Assembly: GCA_905178155.1 (NCBI GenBank)
Contig: CAJINV010000003.1
Span: forward strand, 11,105,737-11,169,736
DNA from: Amoebophrya sp. A120
Taxonomy: Eukaryota > Sar > Dinophyceae > Syndiniales > Amoebophryaceae
DNA: 64,000 nucleotides
Direction of reading: 5' to 3'
Notes under the pieces: generated by a model
The model's database searches: none
What the model was told of the DNA's origin: nothing
The model's input: the letters and a program-made list of their open reading frames with translations, nothing else
Translations under genes and position numbers: made by a program
Shown: one piece after another, positions 55,701 to 64,000 of the stretch
Position numbering within the stretch: position 1 is the stretch's first letter
Layout of the letters: every line of letters begins with the position of its first letter

Positions 55701-58700
55701 CAGGACGCTGCGAACTTTACCGCGGCCCAGCACTTCCTGTCCGCGGTGAAAGCCTCGCTTTACAACGACTCGCTCGCTGCCGGGCAGTTTCTCCCGAGTG
55801 CGGAAAAGCAACTTGCTTCCATCACGCACGAGCGCTCGGTGTACTACGACCCGCAGGGCACCACGTGCCTCCACGACTGCCTGCACAGGTACGAAACCAC
55901 CGTCGAGGAGCAACTTTACGGCGGGTACTCGAAGCCGACCTTTCCGTACACGGTCGGGAACCACACGGCGCACAACCGGGCAGAGTTTTTTCGGTACTGC
56001 CTCCCGGAAGTTGCAAACTTGAACGAGAACCTGACGCTCGCGACAGTGCCGCCCCAATTTGAAATGGACTCGCAGAACAGCACGCTGCGGGGTCTCTGCT
56101 GCCAAAACGGGTACTTGGCGGAGGTGATGCAGTGCTTTCGGCGCCGGTGCGATCCGGCTGGGGACGCGTTCTTCAACCGAGGAAATCCAAATCGGTACCC
56201 CTACTCCGCACCGTACGACAGCCTGTGGCGCCGCGCGTCCACGCGGACGTTCGAGGACCGCGATCTGGAGCGCAGCTTCTCCGCCTATATCCAGGAAAAA
56301 ACACCCATCCCCATCCATTTTTTGCATAACAGATAGTGCATTTTATGCATGTTTTCCATGACAAATTGGATGGGGATGGGTGTTTTTTCCTGGATAGCCT
56401 ACCACGCGATCGAACGGGGCTGCGACATCACGTACCAAGACCTTCTATCAAATGCAAAAATGTCTGGGTCTGGAAACTTGTGATGCTGTGTGGCGTATCA
56501 TGAGGAGGCGACAATTGCTGGCTCAGCATGACAAGTTTCTGAGCTTCTAGGTGTTGCCTATTCTGCATGACAAACTACGTTTCTGCTTGACAGAAAAGTG
56601 GGGCTCTTTGGTAATGTGCATGACAGATTTAAGAGTCATGCCAGACACGCATGACAAACTTGCATTCTTCCAGACCCAGACATTTTTACGTTTGATACCT
56701 TCGGGAAACGAGCAACGTCACGCTTCTGGCGGCCAGTGGCGGACAGGGGATGACGGGCGTGGTGAAAATTAGGGTAAGCCGGGTCTTGGCGGAGAACCGG
56801 TTGCTCAACGTACAGGTGAACGGTGCCACGGAAATTTTCACGCAAGGGCATCTGGATTTCATGCGACTGTCCATCTGGGACACACTGGTGAAAAAGTACC
56901 CGGCTTGGTACGACGACGGCGTGTTTGACGTCAGAGTCGACAACCCGCTGAATCACGTGGAGCTTGGACTCGAGTACGGCGGCGCGAGCGAGACGAGTGA
57001 CCAGAACGGCTTCTCGGAGACTGTGTTGGATTACAACCTCAAGACGTTGATACTCGGCCGGCTGCCAAGTCAGGCCGCCGCACAGCTGAAGATAGACTAC
57101 GCGACGAACGAGCACGGCTTCCACCTGCGCAGCGAGTGGAGCTCCCTCGGGTGCTTCCTCTCCGAGGTGGTTGAAAACTGGCTTGCTCCTCCGGCTGGTG
57201 CGGCAGCAGCCTCATCTGGACCACGGCAGCGAACACTGCAGGCGAGGGTTTTGACACAACAAGCCGAGGAGACTGGTGCGGAGGACGTTTCCGCGGAAAA
57301 TGCGTGTGCTCTGGCGTGCGCTAACTTTCGGTACTTTGCGCTGAGAGGCAGCAGCACGTGTGTGTGCGGCGATGCGTTTGGATCTGCTTTCGCCGGATCG
57401 GCGTCGGTGCTGAGTGTCAACCACACAGAGTGCGCGTGTCGCGCGCCGCAGCACACGCCCGCGACTGACAGCAGCGCTTCTTGTTTGTACCGCACCGGTT
57501 TCGGAGCGGATCAGGGTGCGCTGCGCTGGAACTTCACGTTTCCGCAAAGTAGCGCCGGATACTCCACCCTGTACCACACCGCGCAGAGCCGCCAACTGTT
57601 TGTTCCCCGAACCACGGACACGAGCTGCCTGCAGGAGCAGTGTTCTGCGGAGCTCTGGCACGGATTTGCGCGCCTTGGGATCGGAGACATCCAGGGCCAC
57701 GGGGGAAGGATATACAATTTTTCAGCGTATGCAGGTGGCGTCACGCTTCTGGACACCAGCCAGCGTGCGCTTTTTGACCACCCCGACCTGTTCCAGTTTT
57801 TCGACCAGGCCAGCGCCTTCCCGCTGTCGTACCACTCCGAGGGGAGCAGTGCAATGTCTACCGCTCTGGGCACGGTGATGTCGCCGGACCATTTCTTCCG
57901 CAACCTCGATGTTTGTCTGAACGTGACGAACACCACGGCCCCGGTACGATTCGAGAACTGTTGTCCTTTGCTATCCGCGTACAGCGGATGCGTTCTCGCA
58001 AAGTGTCGGCCCAATGCGACCTGGCGCTATGGGTATGACACGACGACCTTTGACGCCGAGGCGCAAGAAACTACACCGGGTGTCGGTGCAGTCACGTGGC
58101 CCGCAATCTGGCCCGGGATCGCCAGGCAGTGCCAGTTTTCCACCCCGGAAAACATGACCAAGCTGCAGAACCACACCTACCTCGGCTTTCGCGAGCGATT
58201 TGGCTTCTTCCCGCCGCGAGTAGACGTGGACGTGAGCCGGCGGTCCCGCGAAGAGTACCGACGGATCTTCACGGGCTTGTTCGCACAGGAACTGCTGGAA
58301 AGCAACCAGCTGCAGCTGTGGCAGAGTGTCTACGTCAAGAACGTTGGCGTCACCGCGTACGCGCGTCCCGTTTCCGGGTTGAGCTACAACCAAAACGGCA
58401 CGGCCACCGGCTCCGCGCCACTCACCGCGGAGTATCTGCTGGTCGACGCCCGAACTTTTGCGCGAGACCCGGGCGAGTTTGTGGTAGATGGGGCGGAGGG
58501 GGATGAAATGGCCCAGCACGGAATGCGGTGCGACGGGGGGGCGTTTCCGGGTGTGCAGCTGGAACCGCTCTCGGAGCTGGAGTGTGCGCTGCCCGCCGTG
58601 CGCAATTTCGCAGACCGCGCCATTCCTGAGCTGGTTCCAGAAAGTGGGGTAAGTGTCACGTCGCCAACAATGACGCTGTTTCGTGTGAAGCACTTCGCAT

Positions 58701-61700
58701 GCGAGTCGTGGTCGCTGGAGCTCATATCGGACGCCGAGCACTGCATTGGCGAGGCTAGCGCAGCAAAAAGTTGGGCGTCGTCAAACAACCTGCAGGTGGT
58801 GGGCGGTCGCGGCGTCACGGAAACGGACCCGAGGAACCCGCGGGGCTGCTATTGGGACGAGGAGGGGGAGCAGTTCCGCTACAACCTCGCGCCACGCACG
58901 CCCTATGACTTTCGGCTGACAACCCCACAAAAGTGGGTCCTGTGTAGTTCATCCTCGTCGCCAGGTGACAAAACTTGGCCAACGGCAGTCACCGACGACG
59001 GCAGCCCCATGCCCGCCAACCCCCAAGACTACCGCCCACAGGGTTGCCTGGTGACGCATCATCAAGACACGGTCACTATGTGGTACAACCAGTTCGTGGG
59101 CAACGCGCCCCAGAACAGCATGCGGCCCTCCTTTCCGGAATGGGTGATCTGCCGCGTGAAGAACGACCAGTTTCTGCAGCAGGTCGTTGACGTCGGGTCC
59201 GACGGATCCGTCAACGAGTTGCCACGGCAGGCGCTGACTGTGTCCAAAGACTACGGCGCGGTCACGCTCAACCGCACGCGGTTCGGAAGTCACGGACGCT
59301 CCGACGCCGCCTGGAACTTGACGGTTGAATGGTACTACGGGCCGTTTCGCGAGCCCTTCAGCCCGACCGCGCAAGAAGCTTTGAACGTGCTCGCATCCGA
59401 TCGCGCCGCGTTGTTGTCCAGGTTGAGCAGCGCCACAACTAGTACTTCGTCATCCTCGAACAACAACCCGGAGGTGTACAAAGATTTTCTCCCCTACACA
59501 GCCCAAAGCAACAGCGGCGCTTGCTTCGCGCCCAACTTTGTATCAAGAGCGGAGACGTGGGTGACGAGTCTGTCGGACGAAGTGCTGGTCCAGGTGCTTC
59601 GTGGTGATGCGGAAGTGCCATCTCTCACAACCTGCGAGCAGCGTTGCTCTGAACAGCATCGTTGCCGGTACCTTTCTTACTTCAACGAAAACGACGAGGC
59701 CCCCGCTGGAACTACGACCACAGGGGGAGCCACGCTGTGGCTTGCGCCGGGGCCCCTCTGCCTCTTGTGGGCCAGGTGCAATAGTACCGCGCTTTTCCGC
59801 GAATCGCCCGCCGATCTGATGGTGACGAGGCGCAAGCACTCGGCGGTCGTTCCATTGCCGCGCAACGCGACAATCTTCAGTGACAGCCCAAGCAGTGGTG
59901 CCAGTACTAGAAAAGCGTGGTTTACGCTGAACACCGAAGATCAGGAGACGCAGGAAATTTTTCTCTGGCGGGAACTGGTTCCAGAGGACACGTGGGTGGT
60001 CCCAACCACGAGCACGTCGACCACCACAACCACGACGCAGCCGTACCATTGTCTGCTGGTGCACTGCCTGTACAGCACTTCGCCCGATGCGGTAGACTGG
60101 GTGCAGGTCTTTCCCGAATTCAGCAACCACTATACAGAGAGCGTGACTTACACAGGCTTCTACGAGCGCCGGTGGCATCTTGATGAAGATGATGCCTCGT
60201 CATCCTCGTCGAGCACGACTCTGATGCCTCCTGGAGGCGCTCCTGCCAGTGGTGCTCCACCACGACGGGAGCTCGGCCTCCCAACAACGACAACTAGCGC
60301 GCCCCCGCCAGCGAATCTTGAGCTACTCAGCCTCCAAGACGCAAAGGTCGAGAGCTTTTCGCGATGTTTGTTTCCGTCCATCCGGCCGGAGTGCTGCGAG
60401 GCGGCGCGGCAAGTTGCGGTCTGTTACGCAAAGGCGCAACCCAGTCCGTGTCTCGGAGGGCCAAACGCCGATCTGGAGTTCAACACAACAAGCTTCATGT
60501 CGACGTGCGCGACAACCACTTCCACCAGCACAACAACCACGACACAGCCCTACGACTGCTTGCTGCAACATTGCCTGTACTCCAACACGATTGACTGGCC
60601 GCAACTCTACCCGAACTTCAATAACGACTACGAGGAGAGTCCCCTCTATGCAGGTTACTACGAGAGAAAATTTAGCACCACCACAACGCATGTGCCAGGG
60701 ACCACGCCCGATCCAGCGAGTAGTACCAGCGACGGACCTCCGCGATTGCTGTATGAAGACAGTTCTTCTAGTTCGCCACCGCCGGTGGGTGGTATCGGTA
60801 TGACCTCCACTATGGGTCCCCCGCCTAGCTATCTACTGCGCTTCGAAGACGCGCAGGTGGAGAGCTTCTCGCGCTGCTTGTTCCCCTCGATTCGGCCAGA
60901 ATGTTGCGAGGCAGCTCGACAAGTTGCGGTTTGTTACGCAGCCGCGAGTCCGAGCCCCTGCGTCGGAAATACAGATCGGGAGTTCAACACGACGAGTCTG
61001 CTGTCTACCTGTGCGACAACCACAACAACGACTACAAGCACGAGCACAACGACAAAGCCGCACGAGTGCCTCATTGTTCATTGCCTGCACAGCGGCAGTA
61101 TCAATTGGCGACAGGTTTATCCCGATTTCTCGAACCAGTTTGAGCAGAGTGACACTTATGCAGGGTATTTCACGAGACTCGACGCCATCGCGACAACGAC
61201 CGTGCCGCCCGCTTCAGCCGGCACGACGAACCCCCCCGACTTGACGACCTCTGCGCCCCCGTCCTCTTCCCCCGCAGCTCCAGGTGGTATAGCGGGAGGA
61301 ACCAACACGAACAGTCCCACGACCACGACGTGGGGACCGCCGAGCCATTTGGTCAATTATGGGGATGCGATCGTCGAGAGTTTCGAGCGGTGCCTGTTTC
61401 CCTCGATTCGCGCAGAATGTTGCGAAGCGGCAAGGCAGGTCGCAGTCTGCTACGCGGACGCGAGTCCGAGCCCCTGTGCTGGAAATTCGGATCTAGAATT
61501 CAATACGACCAGCCTGTTAACAACATGCGCCACGACGACCAGCACGACCACGACGACGACCAAAGCGTTTGACTGTCTGCTGCAGCATTGTCTGGCTTCT
61601 AACGCAGTTGATTGGCTACAGGTGTACCCGAGTATGCATTGCACGATGAAGAGTGTCGTACTCGTAGTCGTACTAGTGGGAGATGCATTTTTACATACGA

Positions 61701-64000
61701 GCTTTATTTCGAAGAACAAAAGTGAAATTTGTCAGGAGAGGTAGAAGCAACTACAGCAATTAGTACGACGAGTTCTTCTACGATACAACTTTTGCAATGC
61801 ATACCGAGCTTCAGTAGCGAATACGGGGAGGATGGTGCCTTTGCCGGGTACTACTACAGGAAATTCGACACGACAACGACTCCGAGTCCGGAAAGTAGTA
61901 GTATAACGACACCGGACCCGTACTCAACTACCCCGGATCCGCTCGCCAAGAGCGGGCCGCGAATGTTGGGGCTGCCCAGTCATTTGTTAAGCCTCGCAGA
62001 CGCTACGGTAGAAAGTTTCTCACGCTGCCTTTTTCCGTCGATTCGGCCCGATTGTTGCGAAGCAGCGAGACAAGTTGCGGTGTGTTACGCGACGGCGAGC
62101 CCAAGTCCGTGCATGGGAAACAGCGACCGGGAGTTCAACACTACAAGTCTCATGACGACTTGTGCCACCACCACGTCGACCTCGACAACGTCGACTTCCA
62201 CGACGACAAAAGCTTTCGACTGCCTGCTAGTGCACTGTCTCTATTCGAACGCGGTGGATTGGGTGTCAGTCTATCCGAGCTTCGGCACAGAGTACGAAGA
62301 GGACGCTGCATTTCCGGGGTACTACGAAAGAAAATTTTCAACCTCCACGACAAAGCCCGACTCGACGTCGACCCCGGATCCAAAGGCGGCGCCTGACTCA
62401 ACCTCCACCCCAGATCCAAAGGCGGCGCCAGACTCCGGGTCCTCTTCCTCCGCGCCGGATCCCTATAGCGGCACTTCGTCTCCAGACCCAGCTACTTCTA
62501 CGCCTGATCCCAAAGCCGCACCAGACGCGGGCTCGTCGACACCCGATCCGTATGCTCCTCCTCCTGACGGGGGAGGTGGACCGCGAAGCCTTTACGAAGA
62601 TCAAAGTTCGTCCTCTAGTCCTCCTCTCTCCACGGGGCCGCCGACAACCGCCACAACCTCCATCGGGCCGCCGGGCCACTTGCTGAGCTTTCAGGACGCG
62701 AAAGTGCAAAGCTTTTCGCGCTGCTTGTTCCCCTCGATTCGCCCGGAGTGCTGCGAGGCTGCGCGGCATGTTGCCGTCTGCTACGCCAGTGCCAGCCCGA
62801 GTCCGTGTATGGGAAACGTGGACCGGGAGTTCAATACCACAAGTCTCATGACGACGTGCGCCACAACCACGACCACGACTACCACGACCTTGTTCAACGC
62901 CTGCACGATCTCGTCGAAAAATCCGTGCGGCGCCTCGCTGCCACTTCAGCCGGCCCACCAGTGCTCGCCCGCACTGGGCACGGAGCGTTTGTACACCTGT
63001 GCATGCGCCCCCGGACACGAGGCTGTGGAAACAGCCTATAATGTCGACACACACGGAACGGGGTACGCGTTCGTTCCTGGTTCGACCTACACGACCTGCA
63101 TCGACGTCGACGAGTGCGCTGTTTCTGATGGCAGTTCACCTCCGTGCGGCCCGGCGGCGGACCAGAACGTCTGCACGAACTTAGTGGGTGCCTACCGGTG
63201 CGCGTGCGGGCCCGGCTACGAGCGGCTTCGGGACGGTGCGACACAGGGGGAGCTCTGCGTCCGCGTGAACGAGTGTGACCACAATCCCTGCGGCGCTGCT
63301 GGCTTCAGCGTCCGCTCGCAAACGCAGCTGACACACACGTGCGACCAAACTGCGCAGCCTGGCAACTGGCGCTGTACATGTGCGAGCGGATATCAGTCTT
63401 CCGGTGGGGATTTCCCGCACTGCGAGGAAATAGATGAGTGCGATGCTGTCCCTAACCCCTGTGGCCCCAGTCCGCCAAACAGGTGCTACGACCTGGTTGA
63501 TCATTACATGTGCCAGTGCGAGGGCGGGTTTGAACTCCAGTGGCAGCAAGCGAACAACGCAGCTGTGCGGGTTTTGGAAAGAAGTCCGAAGATGAGTATG
63601 AATACAGCACCCTTTCACTTTGATGAACAAAAAAAGGACACACATGATCTTCAGAGTAAGAAACACAAGAAACGACCAGACCTACAAACTGGAACGCGAC
63701 CACCTAAGTCGAGAGACGCAAGACGATTAGCAAGGCGTTTGCAGGCGTTCGAGAGGCGGCAACATGCACGAAGAAAAACCTCATCCCCAGGCGCGCATTT
63801 TGCAAGACGTTCTCCGTCGCACTTGACCACGAGTACTAGAGGCAGAAGCGATTCGCCTCGGAGCCGGTTCGGACTTCCGCTGCTCGAGGACGCTTTTCAG
63901 CGGTCTTCCAACCGTCCGCGTGCTCTGACTCCCTCCGCCACCGACTCGTGTGACGACCCCAACTACTACGATCCGCTTTTTCCCGGGCCGCCGTACGTTG
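46798..64000 (+). CDS. Giant cysteine-rich, EGF-containing surface or secreted protein (runs off the window)
   Basis: Exons are 46798 (or ATG 46879)-48613, 48955-50484, 50672-52435, 52661-55368, 55590-56287, 56402-56445, 56703-61632 and 61809 to beyond 64000; phases agree. At least 5,200 residues. A hydrophobic segment after a basic start (SSVVAALFWRWSFSIVLVG) is a signal peptide or anchor. In order: an ECC..CY cysteine region (47250); three C[ST]xPPCDxC motifs (48550-49710); seven four-cysteine repeats (50280-51580); PAN/apple-like DCAxxC stretches (51730, 52240); a long region with few motifs (52.7-56.3 kb); a WSC-like segment (ACALACANFRYFALRGSSTC, 57300); five copies of a two-part module with Thr-rich linkers (60040-62880); and EGF-like, partly calcium-binding domains (DVDEC at 63105, VNEC, EIDEC). 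Such architecture suggests adhesion or cell-surface coat, by inference. Six introns are introners; one is GT-AG (55369-55589). After the last EGF the frame becomes Lys/Arg/Ser-rich, which could be a real tail or intron read-through. Confidence 0.85.
48614..48954 (+). mobile_element. Introner (341 nt)
   Basis: Starts TATCCAGAGTGAAAAC and ends GTTTTCACTCAGGATA (one mismatch between the arms). The duplication GCCAG/GGGAG has two mismatches. Splicing yields TVSAPVGGCVGWVDTHF in frame. Confidence 0.82.
50280..51580 (+). repeat. Seven four-cysteine protein repeats, two alternating subtypes
   Basis: Subtype 1 (C[FW]A.., FCED, HDEAMCNSQ, CEFR) and subtype 2 (CYGI, YCDSFS, CN, CEYR) alternate. Each has four cysteines spaced about C-x(8-11)-C-x(9-13)-C-x(4-6)-C and is separated by Ser/Thr/Ala/Pro/Gly linkers. 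Two subtype 1 copies are nearly identical at DNA level (about 51020-51070 and 51366-51410). Confidence 0.9.
50485..50671 (+). mobile_element. Introner (about 187 nt), TATCCTGTG family
   Basis: The arms TGTAAAAGTATCG (50497-50509) and complement (50652-50664) match the element at 960. The element itself starts at TATCC (50490). The duplication is weak (ACTAG/ACCAC), so the exact junction is uncertain by a few bases. Splicing restores the repeat FCED..H.HDEAMCNSE. Confidence 0.78.
52436..52660 (+). mobile_element. Introner (225 nt)
   Basis: Starts TATGCATTTTTGCAAAAGTA and ends TTGTTTTGCAGTGGATA, with arms sharing the complement of TAGTCAG. The duplication GGAGC/GAGGC has two mismatches. Splicing yields SVGWELAYGDFARLHGN. 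Confidence 0.83.
56288..56401 (+). mobile_element. Minimal introner (114 nt) with perfect 30-bp arms
   Basis: 56288-56317 is the exact reverse complement of 56367-56396 (begins TATCCAGGAAAAAACACCCA). The loop is about 49 nt. The duplication GCCTA is perfect (56283-56287, 56397-56401). Splicing yields SFSAYHAIERGCD. Confidence 0.96.
56446..56702 (+). mobile_element. Introner (257 nt), GTCTGGGTCTGG family, orientation B
   Basis: Starts TATCAAATGCAAAAATGTCT and ends AGACATTTTTACGTTTGATA. The duplication CCTTC is perfect (56441-56445, 56698-56702). Splicing yields TYQDLRETSNVTL. It is separated from the previous introner by a 44-nt exon, and its body is inverted relative to the element at 42915. 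Confidence 0.95.
60040..62880 (+). repeat. Five two-part cysteine modules with Thr-rich linkers
   Basis: Each module has part 1, CLLQHCLYSNxxDWxQxYPx then YAGYYERKF, and part 2, SFSRCLFPSIRPECCEAARQ, VAVCYA, PSPC, EFNTTSLxxTC. Parts are separated by Pro/Ser/Thr/Asp-rich or Thr-only linkers. Copies start near 60045, 60550, 61065, 61570 and 62215; the fourth is split by the introner at 61633. The last repeats part 2 and then leads to the EGF region. Confidence 0.93.
61633..61808 (+). mobile_element. Introner (176 nt) inside repeat module 4
   Basis: Starts TATGCATTGCA and ends TTTTGCAATGCATA. The duplication CCGAG is perfect (61628-61632, 61804-61808). Splicing yields QVYPSFSSEYGEDGAFAGYY, matching the sister modules that lack the intron here. 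Confidence 0.94.

Noticed and set aside
55416-56327. 303-codon minus-strand frame
   Set aside because: Overlaps a well-supported sense exon and crosses a GT-AG intron; no motif.
1-64000. CRISPR arrays, rRNA genes, bacterial operons
   Set aside because: Tandem repeats here lack unique spacers; no rRNA-like conserved sequence was recognised; spliced genes rule out a prokaryote.

Overview
This is a protist nuclear window with about a dozen genes, most of them interrupted, and almost all on the + strand. The best guess for the organism is a parasitic dinoflagellate of the Syndiniales, Amoebophrya-like. The reasons are the large number of transposon-like introns that ignore the GT-AG rule, alongside ordinary GT-AG introns in the same genes, and eukaryotic families such as SRPK, NAT9, CTLH/GID8, SET and BAR. 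That taxonomic call is inference: nothing was searched.

The dominant feature is a class of non-canonical introns ('introners'). I resolved 21 of them at single-base level by joining flanking exons in frame. Each starts TAT, usually ends ATA, carries terminal inverted repeats of roughly 12-50 bp, and is bracketed by a 5-bp duplication of exon sequence, of which one copy is removed by splicing. Twelve duplications are perfect and six have one mismatch. Joining at these points restores recognisable domains, including LisH, GNAT, SRPK kinase, SET and BAR. Two element families occur in opposite orientations in different genes and are still introns in both.

Layout. 1-7.4 kb: tandem satellites around a small membrane-type protein gene (594-2771), with a T-rich satellite block and its flank present twice. 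8.1-11.3 kb: an SR/RS-rich repeat protein. 11.9-13.9 kb: NAT9-like acetyltransferase with a 300-residue insert. 15.3-16.0 kb: multipass membrane protein. 18.2-21.3 kb: LisH-CTLH (GID8-like) protein. 22.1-28.7 kb: SRPK-type kinase in 12 exons. 30.3-31.1 kb: small helical protein. 31.3-34.6 kb: SET-domain protein. 34.8-38.8 kb: three unrecognised proteins, one multipass. 39.9-45.2 kb: a protein joining a BAR domain, a UBA domain and two clathrin boxes, whose first intron holds a 1.9-kb nested inverted-repeat transposon. 46.8 kb to the window end: one giant secreted or surface protein (at least 5,200 residues, open at the edge) built of several families of cysteine-rich repeats, mucin-like Thr/Ser linkers and EGF-like domains.

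Functionally the genes are a mix: splicing-factor kinase and SR-like protein, protein turnover (CTLH), methylation (SET), acetylation (NAT9), membrane curvature and clathrin traffic (BAR-UBA), and a large adhesive surface protein. No operon logic is expected. What ties the region together is the shared invasion by introners.
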